A stretch of 64,000 nucleotides of DNA from the NCBI RefSeq assembly GCF_008831285.2, contig NC_045143.1:24432302-24496301 (forward strand). Direction: 5' to 3'. Position 1 is the stretch's first letter, and each line of letters begins with the position of its first letter. The stretch is from Nymphaea colorata (taxonomy: Eukaryota > Streptophyta > Magnoliopsida > Nymphaeales > Nymphaeaceae). Below, piece by piece: positions 1-13,000 of this stretch. Position numbers and translations under genes: made by a program. Below the pieces are notes generated by a model. The model had not been told where the DNA came from and ran no database searches. It was given only the letters and a program-made list of their open reading frames with translations.

Positions 1-492
1 TCAAATGCGCTAAGGCATGCATCACAAAGCTCAGACAATGCACTTAAGCACTCGAAAACAAAACTAGAAGCTAAGTTCATTGTTTAATAAAAAGGTAAAC
101 AAAAATCTTAGTTTGCACTAGGAACTAAATCCCTTTACATAGTCCAAGACAAGGAAGGGGGCTAGCTGCTGGCTATTTTGTTATGGTTATAGCTGTTGGG
201 AGCTAGCCAAAGACTATCTTGAAACAATTAAAAAAGACAAAAGACAAAGAAAATGGAAAATAATATATATGTAAATATTAATCTATATATGTTATTATAT
301 ATATATTATGTATTTTAAGTTATAGTAGGGGTGGGCATCGGGCTGGGCCGGGCCGGGTCGGCCCGTAGGGCACGAAACCCGGGCCCAGGCCCGATGGGGG
401 GAAGGGGGAAGAAGGAGAGGGGGAGGAGGTGGAGGGGGGAAGGGGGAAGAAGGAATATGGTGGCTTCCCGGCCCGACGCCCAGGCCTAAGCT
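1..492. other. No gene; inverted repeat and GC-rich TE-like end
   Basis: No coding signal. About 158-210 holds an inverted repeat (GGCTAGCT .. AGCTAGCC arms around a GCTAT/ATAGC core) that resembles the hairpin in the Copia-5 LTR, so this may be an old LTR remnant (weak inference). Positions 327-400 begin with AGGGGTGGGCATCGGGC and are rich in CGGGCC, a pattern common at termini of plant hAT-type elements. 396-470 is a GGGGGAAG-rich purine tract. Confidence 0.4.
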
Positions 493-885
493 ATAGTCAT
501 AGAAAATGTGTTTTTTTCGAAAAAAAAAAAACGAAAAAAATGATAAATTAACTAGCAGTTTAAAACTTTAAAATCATTTTTTTTGAAAAAAACGTTAAAA
601 ACGAAAAAAGCACGTTTTTAATGCGTTTTATACGCTTTTTTTTCAGTTTTTTATAATATCTTTTAAGTTTTTTTAGTGTCAAACAATTTTTGTTTCATTT
701 TCTATTTTTTATTTATTGCAAATCTACTTACCTTTTGATCTTTGTGTTATTATTTTCTTATTTTATTTTTTCTCCATTTATAGTTTTTAAATTTTTTTAA
801 AAATTTACCGTATTTTTCCTGTATTTTTCTTTACCTGAGAAAACCTTGCCGTTTAAAACTTCGAGACGTTATTTCTGACTATGAT
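493..885. mobile_element. MITE-like repeat, copy A of the ATAGTCA family
   Basis: About 390 bp of A/T-rich sequence bounded by inverted ATAGTCATAGAAA and TTTCTGACTATG. It closely resembles 6448-6838 over its whole length (shared CATTTTCTA, ATTTACCGTATTTTTC and GAAAACCTTGCCGTTT-like blocks in the same order). No coding potential. Confidence 0.6.
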
Positions 886-1109
886 TTTAACAACCCTTCT
901 TGAACTAATGATATTACAACTGCAAGTTGAAGAAGAACACAAAATCTAGGAGTCAAAATTGGCTTGATGAAGAATCTACAAATTGAAGTTCAGAAGATAA
1001 AATAAGTCCATGGTCTTCATCAAGTGGTGCTCTTTGACATAGTATTAGTCAATTTCATTGTGCTTTATTTGCTCATGCAAGGTATGATTACTGGCATTAT
1101 GGACGAAAC

Positions 1110-2490
1110 CGATGTTGTAAAAAGCATATCGTAAGTTGTATAGGGCCAGCCAATAGATATTTTGTATTGCACAATATCATAATGTATCATAACAATACCA
1201 TAAAGTTATTTTTTAATTCAAAAAATAGAAAAAATAGAGAAAAATAATATGTTCCTTATAAAAAACATGTTATACAAATGATATGCTTATTATAGCTATG
1301 AAGTTATGATTCATTATTCATGAACATTCGTAATCATAATTCATAACACCATACAATATGATTCTAGGCTTTGAACACATCAAGAAACATAACTAACATG
1401 ATCTATATCACAGACATAGATTCATAAGGAAGTCATAAGGTCCATTAGCCATATAACACATCAAAAAAGCAAGTTTTAATTGTTATGCATTACATTACAA
1501 GATGAACATGAATGAAATGATGAAACTTTTCATGTAAATACAAATAACAATTAAAAGCACTCTTGACTCTCATTCATAATCTTTATCATCTTCATTCTCA
1601 TCTTAATTTTCATCTTCATTTTCATTTCCATCTTTATCTTCATGAAGTTGAGCATCCTCACCGACATATCCAACAAGCTATCCTTCATTAGCAATTTTTG
1701 TTCCTGTAGTTTCAATGTTGAAGCATTGAAAATCATCATCATCAAATAATTTGGTTGGTTCTTCCTCAATCCATGATTCCAACACATCAAAGTTGTCTAA
1801 GCTAATAGGATCATCAAACTGAGATGTGTGTTTGACTGCTTTCTTGCTGTGTTTTTTGTAATTACCTATATTAAATATTAGAAAGTTTGTTCATGTATAT
1901 ATTATAAAGCAAATGGGTGCTACAATACTTAATTACTTATGAAACAACTTTGTAGTTTATATAGGTTGCATTACCTTTGTTTCAACTCATGTTATATCGA
2001 ACAAACACAAGGTTATTCAACCTTTTATGTTTGAGTCTGTTCGTCTTCTTGCCATGGATATTAAAAAACACTCCAATTACTTTCGCATCCACAAACATTG
2101 CATATTTTGCTGAGGACTTTAATTGCAAAAGTTCTTAGTTGGAAAATCAGTCTCAAACCTATGCCACCACAAATCTAAACAAGAAATAAAAAGAATCCCA
2201 TGTAAAACAACAAATGGATAACAAATGCTAAGTAAATTAATAATTTTTGTATAATTACCTGGATGCATAGTTGCCCTGGCTTGAATGGCTATGCTTATTC
2301 CCATGTCTCCTATACAGTTATCATATAAATCAAACTCATTGTGCACAACATCTTGTGCTTTAGAATCTGTTTCTAACACTTCAATACAATTTAGCAAACC
2401 ATGCATGACTTCTATGTCCTTTTTAAATGGAGGAGAAAATGCGGATTTGGTGTAATTATCCTTGTTCAGAACATGTTTGAGCCAAAATCA
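1110..2490 (-). mobile_element. Degenerate hAT element, left end plus transposase remnant
   Basis: The left terminus CGATGTTGTAAAAAGC and the next 230 bp resemble the left ends of the non-autonomous elements at 47802 and 48761 (same GGCC(A/G)GCC(A/G)A block, then TTTTTTAATT.., AAAAATAGAGAAAAAT, and a block around ATGAACATTC). To the right lies a - strand hAT transposase remnant. The right end of the element was not located. Confidence 0.6.
1570..2490 (-). pseudogene. hAT-family transposase, C-terminal remnant
   Basis: Read on the - strand, three blocks appear in the order of the hAT C-terminal dimerisation region. Block 1 (about 2490-2270) holds SPPFKKDIEVMHGLLNCIE, NEFDLYDNCIGDMGISIAIQ and ATMHPG. 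An apparent intron or insertion precedes LWWHRF near 2160. Block 2 (about 2135-1985) reads RTFAIKVLSKICNVCGCESN, WSVF, then after a frameshift IHGKKTNRLKHKRLNNLVFV. Block 3 (about 1850-1570) reads DPISLDNFDVLESWIEEEP and an Asp/Glu-rich tail broken by stops. Together these are diagnostic of plant hAT transposases. The catalytic N-terminal half is absent, so the copy is dead. It probably lies in an intron of the APUM23 gene (inference). Confidence 0.75.
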
Positions 2491-3894
2491 TGGATAATGT
2501 TGAGAATGAGGCAACTGGAATCTTCCTATTATTTGTTTAATAATGCCTCATTGTGCAGCCAGTGCTGCCCTGAAATGGGTGGTGGAAGAATCAGACACAA
2601 AGTAACTGTGTAAAATATTTAATCTGGGGCTTCTTGAAGATGTCTTCTTTCTATACCATCTAACAAACTGGCATTGAATTGTTTTTCTTACTAAAGGCCC
2701 TGATTATTATGTTTCTCCTATTCAATTTTAAAGAACATGTGACTGCATTTTACTTATTCGAAGGCACGGAAAAATCTGCAAGAAAGGACTTATATATCCC
2801 ATCAATTTCCACAAGCCAACTATCTTGTGTCAAGCGTGTTTAAAGTATCTGAAGCCTGTTCTTGGTGATACTGAAAACTTCCAAAAACTTTTCATAGATT
2901 TGTTTTTTCTTGCAAAATTTCTCTTTTAAACATTTGGTAACCTTTACAATTCAGTAGGATGCTTTTGTGAGGAAGTGTAGCCTTGATTTCTTCCTATTTT
3001 ACTTTCATGGCGTCACTTATTTCCTCCATGAAACTTGCATTGCTGACTGCATGCTTGAACTTCTGTCATAGATGACATTTCTACATTTTTTGACAAAACA
3101 TGGTTCTCCCTTTTCATCTGAAAAAACATGAAAGTGAGTGCAACTTGGAGTAGATTCTTCAACATTTTCATACTTGTCCTTGATGTCATTTTTGTCTCTT
3201 TCTTTAAGCTACATTGAATGGATATGTCAATTATTTCAGAGGTAATTTTTTTTATTGTGTAGCATAATTTGTATAACGGGAATGCGAAGCAGCAGTTAGA
3301 GAGGATGTTCATGTGATGCAGCTGTGAGATTATATGGGAGTTTGTCAACAGTATGCTGCATTTCATACTGAGAAAGCAATACCAATTGTTTTTGTCATAA
3401 TGCATGGAATATTTTGTCGATTGGATCTAGTTTGTCAGCTTGGACTTGTCAGTAAATTGGAACTATTCCAAGTAGGGTAAATTTTGGTTTTACGTCTAAG
3501 ACTGGTTTGACTAGTTGAAGTTTACTTCAGAAGCTCCATGTCTGTCTCATATACCTGATATTTCCTTTGCTTGTCGGTATTTGCAGGTGTCAAATCTTGC
3601 CACCATTTTATCCATTTATTATCTCAAGAGCTTTCTGTAGCAAATTGTTCTAGTGCAATTATTTTTTCAATGATTTCTTGTGATTGCTTTAGTTTTACTT
3701 CTCTGATTCCATCTGCAGAATTTGGTCCTGTTCATAACAGATAGAAAATGAAAACTTCATGTGGAATTTCTCTAGTAATGAATTTTGTGTCATTCAGTAT
3801 TTGACAGTTTAACATTGACCTTTCTTGAATGATGGACTGTGATGCTCTGGTAGCCAGTGGCTGAATCCTGATTTTGTGCAACTGCTTTTAATAG
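2491..3894. other. No gene recognised (probable intron)
   Basis: Short open frames on both strands without family resemblance. I looked here for the expected upstream APUM23 exon (a VDRCANFVIQAL-type stretch) and did not find it. Confidence 0.4.
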
Positions 3895-4014
3895 GTTAGC
3901 TTAATCTGGGAGGAACTTGGTTCACATTTTAAGGATCTATTCAAAATGAGAAAGTCCGGAGTTGTTGCTTCTTTGCTGGCAGCATGTAGACGTCTCCATA
4001 CACATGAGAAACAG
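3895..4014 (+). CDS. APUM23: APUM23 exon a
   Basis: 120 bp, 40 codons, phase 0 at both ends. It encodes an IWEELGSHFKDLF stretch followed by GVVASLLAACRRLHTHEKQ. The acceptor is AATAG at 3894 and the donor is CAG|GTGTCT at 4014/4015. In-frame stops immediately 5' fix the exon start. Confidence 0.83.
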
Positions 4015-7000
4015 GTGTCTTTTTCTTTTCCTGTTTTTTGTACTAAAAATCTACAGTATTCATCTCATGTTTTTTTTCCCAATGGCATGGTTTTTGTCCA
4101 ATGCAATGTATAAGCCTATAGGTGTATTAAGTTGCTTGAATTTATATTGTTGAGACACAATTACACTATAGTAATGCAACTTGGTTGATGGATCACCTAG
4201 ATGATCAAATTTGTGAGCTCTTTCCATAAGGTTTTTAGTTGATAATGTCATATTTTCTTGAACAATTGAATTACAAATGGCTATGTCAGTATGTCTGCTT
4301 TAGTTTTTCTGTTTTGTGGATTCTTCTGCCTGTTTGCTTAAACTTTATGATCTCAGCAGGTGTTGGACAGAGTTTAGCAGACAAATATTTAAGTGTTGTC
4401 TCGTTAGCATATATTCCTGTTAACCGGTTCTTTATAAACTCATTTTATAGTTATAAATGCAATTATAGGTTTGACTGTGGAAGGGAACTTATTGTTGCAT
4501 AAGCCATTCAAAATGGTGTCTATTTGTAGTTAGGTGGATGTCTTTTCTTCCAAACCGAGACTTCTGTACTGCCATTTAAAAGATAAAGCTGAAAAAGAAT
4601 ATAGCATGCATGATCAAACTTCCTGGAAAAGTAATACTCACACCTCCAACTTAACCTGGTGAACACTTAAAGAATAATGTACATGCTAACTTAGCCCTCT
4701 AGTTGTGACTTTTACTTTGCTTCTCTTAGCTTTATACTTTGCTATGCTAAGATATTTGCACTGTGAGGTCTTAGTTAGCAAGTTTGTTCTTAATAATTTT
4801 ATATGCGGAATTACTTTGTCATTGACCAGGTTCTTGTCAGTAACATGTTTTAACCCATTGTCTGTGCAGTGTTCTCGGGCTTTAGTTGGTGCAGTTTTAT
4901 CTGAATCTGAATCTCCAAGTTGCATTGTTCCACGAATTATCTTTCTGGAGAATTATTTCAGTTCTGAAGAGATGACCAGTTGGTCATGGCCGAGAGGGAT
5001 GAAGATTTCAGTTCTTGGTTGTCTGATTTTGCAGACTATTTTTTCTTATCCAAGTGTACTCTCTCTCTCTCTCTGTGTTTGTGTGTGCACGCATGTGCAT
5101 GCATGCAATGGTGCTTTCCTTTCAAGTGTTTTTCATATTGGTAGTTGTGCCAGTAACTATTTAGAAGAATTTAATTTTTTCTTTGTTTCATAATGAATTC
5201 AATGGCATTGGCAGCTGAAACTCTTACGATCTAACTCTACTTGGCATTTGGTGGTCAGATCCTTTTTGTGCTCTTGGCAACCATCAGAAATATGGCTTGC
5301 TTGTATCTCTTCTTCTCAGGAAGAAGCCACATCTTTGCTACTTGCAGGCCTATTTCATTAAGTCCATGCTTGAACTGTATCTTTCATGCTCATGGTCTAT
5401 TTTACACCTATAGTGAGCTACATAACATTAGCATTTAGGAGTGCCATAACATTAGGATTTAGGAGTGCTATTTCCCTCTGACAAAAGGATGGATTGAGGA
5501 CTAGTAACAACTTTTCCAACATGTGGTCAGCTTGTGCAGATTCATGCAAAGTATATTGTTCCATGACTGATCAAGAAGAGAATCTGTGAATAAACTTAAG
5601 ATTTTGTGGCTTATATTTTTAGAGAATTTTAGTTGATGGGACTTGGTTGTTCATTGTTACCTGTTGTGTAATCTGTTGGCTGTTTCTCTTCTTCCTTTTC
5701 TTTTAATCTCCTACGTGTGAATTTATTTTCAATGCAGAAATACATTCAGCCATTCGTCTCAAGCATGATAGCACTGGAAGCTGGCCTAGTTCTTCAAGTC
5801 GCCAAAGATGCCAGTGGTGGCCATATTCTTGAGTCCTTTATTTCTTCAAATGTTTCTGTGAAGCGGAAGTACAAACTGATAGCCAAGTACTTTCTGGAAT
5901 TTAACCTGATAGATTTTTCTTTCACTATTTCTGGGTATGCTAGGGGTGGCATAATCACAAATTTTACTGTTGTACATGGAAGCCTGGAAATTTTATCCTG
6001 ATCTTCGTGGGGGCTGAATACATAACATTTTCCTAATCCTGTTTGAGATTATCACACATTGACCTATTTTTATGATTTTATGTATTTTTTTGAACATTTG
6101 TATTAGCTTTCTCACAATTTGTTTAATAGATTCATATGCCAATATATTCCAAAGGTTTCCTAGGAAAATTTGTTTTCTCCAGATATCATGGTAGCTGATG
6201 TCTTCTTGAGAACTAGCTTTCTGACTCTTGAGTCATGGTAGCATTTGTGTGAATACTTTTTGTCCCAAACATTTGTGCGCTCATCTTATGTTTGCTGGTA
6301 AGACAATGTTACTTATTCGACAAGAAATCATTATTTAGATGACTCCACCAAAATGATCCATATTGCACGTGAGATATGGCTTATAGATGTGCTTTGCCAG
6401 TTTCATTTGTTAGAAGTAATTAACTTATTATGGGACATTGGTTTGTTTCATAGTCACAAAAAGTGCGTTTTGTTTTGAAAAAGCGTGAAAAACACGATAA
6501 ATAAATTAGTTATTGAAAACTTTAAAGAATGTCTTTTTCTTGTAAATGCCAAAATAAATGCAAAAAAAAAGTGCAAAAAAACATGTTTTTTAGTTTCTTC
6601 AAATTTTCATGTTTTTTAATGTCACATTATTTTTTAATTTTCTAAATTTTTTGTTGAAATTTACTTATTTTTTGATGTTAGTGTTATTAGTTTATCACTT
6701 ATTTTATTTTCCCCTCATTTTTAGTTTTTTAAAATTTTTTAAAATTTACCATATTTTTCCCGTATTTTTTAAGCTTGCCGTATTATACCCAAGAAAACCT
6801 TGCCATTTGAAACGCGAGAAAGCTTTTTGTGACTATGATTTCTTTATAGGTTATCCTCAAACAAACATCTTTAATTATTCACTCCTTGTGGATTAGCGAG
6901 TTCTTTCTTCAGTGATAAACTTGGAGAGTTTTACTCAATAACTACTATTTTGTATTAATGATTAAGAATAAACCAAAGATAATGGTACAAGAACAACTCT

Positions 7001-10000
7001 ATACATTCTTCATTCATATGATGTGGTGTTAAAGAGGAAGTCATTTCATTGTTTCTGTCAAGGGAGCAAATTATTTGAGTTTTCAATTGACATTGTGTTT
7101 TGCAGGTTCACTTTGTATGAAGTGCATAGATACTTGTTCAGGCACGTAGCTGTCCATGTTTGACACTTGTATTCACCAACTCCAGTACTTTTTAATGGTT
7201 GTGTCTCTTCTATTATCAAATTTTAATATAAAAGAAGGCTATCCATTTTCTTGGGTTGATATTAAATGGAAGACGGTACACATAATTCACTTTCTTTTAT
7301 TCTCTTGCCTCATATGTAAATATATTTGTTTATTTAATGGCTTCAAGGAAGAATAACTAAAAAAGATCTGTCACATACATGCACACACACGCACCTCTTT
7401 TTGTCTTTGTTGTGTCCACATGCTTGTATAGAGTGTCCAATATCAATACTTGTATCAGCATCCATGCAACATAGATATGGCTTATATGCATGCTCTTTTT
7501 GTTACCATTGCATTAATTTGGCTTGCTCAATCTGCAGTCATAGTTAGACAATTATTCATAGTTAGACAATTAAGGATCATTTGAGAATACATGCAATTTT
7601 TACTTTTATTTCTTTTTTCTAAGAAGACTTGAAGGCCATTTTGGTGAACTTGCGCTGCTGTCATCTGGCTCTTTCACGGTGGAGAAGTGTTTCACCTGTG
7701 GATCGCTGTCCCTAAAAGAGTTGATAGTGTCTGAATTATCTTCTGTGCAAATAGCACTCTCCAGGACAAAGCATGGACCCCATGTGTTAAAGAAGCTTGA
7801 TGTGCCCAGGTCTCTCTCTCTGTCTCATGTTAAATTCGCCCTTTATTTGTAACATATTTACTTTCACCAGCTGTTGTTTTACTGGAACTGGTTGTGAATA
7901 AAGCATAAGGTCATCCTCTCATTTCACTTCCATTTAAATTCTTCACAGTTTGGCTTAATTGTTTAGTCAACAGACTGTGTTTATGTTTGCCACAGGAGTG
8001 AAAGGATTCCCAGTTTTCTATGCTGCTCAATGTATTATTCTTCTTCTTTCCATGTCCCTACATTCTAGTTGCTTAGGCTAATGCATTAGACAATGATTAA
8101 ATGTCCTATAAAGTACCCTAAGAACATCAATGTCTCATTTTATATATATATATATAGGGACAGGTATTGTATCATGAGTCAGTCAGGCCGACCTTTTTGC
8201 CATATCTTAATGTATTGTAGTGTATCATAAATGTTACACGATGGAGGAAGGAATGTGTGTGTGAGAGAGAGAGAGAGAGACGGAAAAGTCACTTCAATAT
8301 CGTGCCATGATCTCTACTTAAATAGAGATTAGGGATCGGCGGGGGTTGTTACATAAGTAAGACACATAAAGTTGTAAAGTGACAAAAGAGGACTTTAACT
8401 TTTAAATAATCAGAAAACTACCATACTTAAAAATAAACTTTCTGATTTCAACACTCTCCCTCAAGTTGGAGCATAGATATTAACCGTGCTCAGCTTGTCA
8501 CAATATCTAGGGAAATCATTAATCAGAAGAGCCTTAGTAAACATATCTGTTGCATGATCTTCAGAAGCTACAGGAACCGTAGACACCACACTTTCTTTTA
8601 TAAGATCCGGAACATAATGACATTCCACCTCTATGTGCTTGGTTCTTTCATGAAATACTGGATTGTTTGCAATATAAGTTGCAGTCTTGTTATCGCAGTA
8701 CATTTTCATAGGAAGAGGAACATGAATACTTATATTTGTTAGCATAGATTTAACCCACGTTATCTCAGTAGCTGTTTGAGCCATTGCTCTATATTCAGAT
8801 TCTGCACTTGATCTAGAGACTACATTTTGTTTCTTGCTTCTCCAAGATGAGATTGCTCCCAACAAAGATACAGAAGCCAGTGGTGGATTTTCTATCATCA
8901 ACAGATCCTGCATAGTCAGCATCACTGTAAGCAACAACTTTTAGAGATTCACCTTTCTTAAAGAAGAGGCCTCTGCCTGGGGATGACTTTAGGTATTTCA
9001 ACACCATCAACGTAGCATCCCAGTGGACTTTTCTAGGTTTTTCCATAAACTGACTTAATTTACTAACAACAAAACTAATGTCTGGTCTTGTTACAGTAAC
9101 ATAAAGAAGTTTGCTAATGAGAGACCTGTAAGATCGTAAATCTATTATTTCCGATTGATTATCATGAAGATGAAGACGTGGATTCATAGGGAGATTAGCC
9201 GGCTTGGTCCCTAACATCCCTGTATCCTGTATCCTGCATTAGGTCAAGGACATACTTCCTCTGAGACAATGATACATCTTCTTTGTTCTGCGCAACCTCA
9301 ATCCCAAGGAAATATCGCAAGTGACAAAGATCTTTCATGACAAAATGCTTTTGAAGGAAAGCCTTTATAGCTAAGATTTCTTGATCACAATCACCTATCA
9401 AGATAATGTCATCAACATATACTACCATAACAATTACACCTTTGGAGGTTTTTTTGATGAATAGAGAATGATCTAAAGGAGATCTTTCAAATCCACATTG
9501 TGAGACCACCTATGATAATTTGTGGAACCACGCCCTAGGACTTTGTTTAGTCCATAAATAGTCTTCTTCAGACAACACACTTTACTACACTCCCACTGTC
9601 GCTTGAACCCTGGGGGTTGCTGCATATATACAGTCTCCTCAAGATCACCATAAAGAAAGACATTCTTTACATCAAGCTGATACATAGGCCAATCAAAGTG
9701 TACCGCAATAGAAATAATGAGGCAAATAGTGCCTAACCTGGCCATCAGAGAGGACGTCTCAAAAAAGTCAACTCCGTATGTTTGAGTGTAACCCTTAGCC
9801 ACTAATCGAACCTTATATCGCTCTACTGACCCATCTGAGGAGAGTTTGATGGTCAACCATGAGAGGGATCCTGTTGCCGAGTGTAGACCAATGGAGGGTC
9901 CTAGAACCTATTCATAGTCGGAATAGGAGAAGGAAATGGGGAAGGAAAATATTGCAATGGGACAAGAGGAATAGGTAGAGGAATAAGACATAGCATATCT

Positions 10001-13000
10001 GACGACACAGAAGTAGGACTAAAGTAGGATTGGGACTCGAAAAAAGTGACATCTGCACTGATATACTCTTTTTGAGTTACCGGGTCAAAGTACTTGTTTT
10101 AGTTTTTAGGATAGCCAACGAACACACACTTAATGGCTTGAGCAGAAAGTTTATCACGTTTAAGCCCAAGAATGAAAGTTTATCACGTTTAGGTCCAAGA
10201 ATGTGAACAAAATAGGTACACCCAAAAACTTTAGGTGCAACAAGAAATAAGCTTTGATTTGGATAAAGTAAACAAGTTTAATAGGTACATTGTTCTCAAT
10301 GGAGGATGGTCAGGTAACAAGCCATGAGAATGGCATCACTCCACAAGTATGCAAGTACATGATTATCACCCCACAAGTATGCAAGTACATGATTATGAAG
10401 CATTAGGGTACGAGCAACAATTAGACGTTGCCTATGTTTTCGTTTGGCAACTCCATTCTGTTGTGATGTATGAGGATATGTAAATTGAGGAGAGATATCA
10501 TTTTCAGCATAAAAGGTCATTAAGATGGATGATTTGAACTTGAGAGCATCATCAGTGCGAACACACTTAACCACAGAACTAAGCTGAGTTTTTATTTCAA
10601 TAATCAAGTTTTTGAATACAAACTATTTTAGACCTTTCCTTCAAAAGGAATTCCTAACTGACTCGAGAGTAATCATCAACAACGACCAGAAAATACCTAA
10701 AATTAGCTCGGCTAGCAACCCTGCTAGGCCCCCACACATCAACATGGAGAAGATCAAACAACCCTTGACTCGAAGGACTAAGACTCAAAAAGGAAAACTA
10801 CTACGAGTGTGCTCGTCAAGTTGACAAGCCTCACACTGAAAAGACTGTGGGACGAAGAGATTAGGTAGGATAGAACGGAGCTTGTGCGCTGAAGGATGAC
10901 CAAGCCTGAGATGCCACTGGAAGAATGTAGACTCTGATGTAGAGGAGGGAGCAGCAAGACCCATAGGAGCCGACAGGATGTAGACGCCCCCCTTTGTCAT
11001 AGCCGCCACCAATCTTCTTCTCAGTTTGTAAGTCCTAAAATGAGCATAAACCAGGGTAAAAAATAATGCGACAGTATAAATCAATAGTCAACTGTTTGAC
11101 ATAGAGCAAATGAGATGGAAATTCAGGAGCATATAAAACATGTGGAATAGTCTTCTACCATCTGCAATTTTGACATGACGTGGCTGAGAGAATCTATGTA
11201 AAGTAGTGAAAGAACCAAGTTTACAGCAGAAATGTCTTGAATCAATAATCCAAGAGATACATGAATCAAGCGTGGATGTACCCGTTGTCCGTTGAGAAGG
11301 CTCGATCAGTCAAAGTTGTGGAAGTTGAAACTTGTGAGGCTTTGTGTGCTAAAAACTGCTCTTATTCAACTCTGTCAATGCTAATTGTAACGGTCTCCGG
11401 TACTGTGCTAAACGAAAAGCCCTCCACCGTAGGAGTGGCAACCTGAGCAGAGCCCATAGGAAGATGAGTAAGGCTCTTTCCCTGTTTGGTGACCGTACCT
11501 CTCCCTTGTGACATAGAGGATGAATGACCATGTTTATCCCAACAACGATCCTCCAAGTGTCCCATCTTTCCACAATAGGTGCATTGGAACCTTCCACGAC
11601 CACTAGTTCCACGACCTATACCTCTTCCTCTGGCATTATAGGTGGTGCTCTGACCATGACCACCCCCCACAGCAAGACCAGAAGCTGGCATCACACCAGC
11701 TGGTTGGGACAAGCTAATAGTCAAACGACTAAGTCTGTTGTATGCATCAGAGAGATAAGAAGGAATTTCACTCCCAGTGAGCATTTGATCCTTGCAACGA
11801 CATACTCAGGAGAGAGACCAACAAAAAACTTCACAACCATGGTAGGTTCAAAGTGTGACTTATAACAAGATTTGCATGGAGGGCACACAAATTTCAGTCT
11901 CATTGGTAGCTTTAACTGTTGCAAAGTATTGTGATAGATCCTGATTTCCTTGTCGGAGATTGTGCAATTCTTCTTCAACTTGAAGGATTTTACTTACATT
12001 TTTATTTTGTGAATATGTCTGCCTAAGGAATTCCTACATCTCCTTAGCAGTAGTATAGTAAGTAATAGTAGAAGCAATTTGTAGTTGGACGCTGTTCATA
12101 ATCCAAGACATAAGCATGTTGTCGTCTTCTTCCCAAGTCATGTACTTCCCTGACTTGTCAATAGGTTCATCCTCTTCAATTATGTGTCTCTTTCGATGTC
12201 CTTTGATTGACAACATAAAGGACCTAGACCATAGTTTATATTTGTGTCCATTTAACTTAACAATAGATCCAGAGGAGAAGAGATTTCCATCTCCTTTATG
12301 ATCATTGCCAACCTTTGGTTTGTTGCTCTTAGTCATAATGAGCCACAACATGAATTAAGAACAAGAATGCCACAATAAAATTGTGCAGCAGCTAGGGCAC
12401 AAAAAAAAAGAGTCCTATTTACAATCAGTCAGTCATGCAAAGGAGCTGATAAACAAAATAGGAATCAACAATATCACATGCACAACAATAATCCACAGAA
12501 AATAACCGTGCCCTCCTTCATGCAGACTTCAGCAAACAAAACAGCAAACGTGCACTAACCTCCTTCACGCAGATTTCAGCAAACAAAGTTACAAAACAAC
12601 AAACGTGCACAGATTTCCTTCTTGCAGACTTCACCAGACTACATACCTTCAACTTTATCAGCACCACGACACGCCTTCAACTTCATATGTAGTGAACATC
12701 AAACCCTAGTATCCACAACACAAACTTCTGAAGAAGTCAAATCAGTCATTCATGAACCACGAGATCAGGAAAAAAAAGTAGTCTGCCTTTGACTGCAACA
12801 ACTGCCTTTGATTGCAACCATCACCCCAACTTTGAAAATGTATCTTCATATCTCCTACGATCTTCGGAACTTGCAATGACTAGATCTAGGGCATCTAATC
12901 ACTACTGATCATGTCCTGGTAGTGATCAGATCCCTGATCTCCCATACGATACAACCCCTTGGGGCAAACTGCTACCCATGGCAGATCTGGACAATAGAGA

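Noticed and set aside
2401-3405. Search for an upstream APUM23 exon and other coding
   Set aside because: No stretch resembles the expected preceding Pumilio repeat; short frames at 2401-2613 and 3013-3405 look like chance.
4705-5193. 162-codon + strand open frame
   Set aside because: Only 4870-5055 of it matches APUM23. The upstream part reads through the intron and the downstream part through a (CT)n/(GT)n microsatellite.
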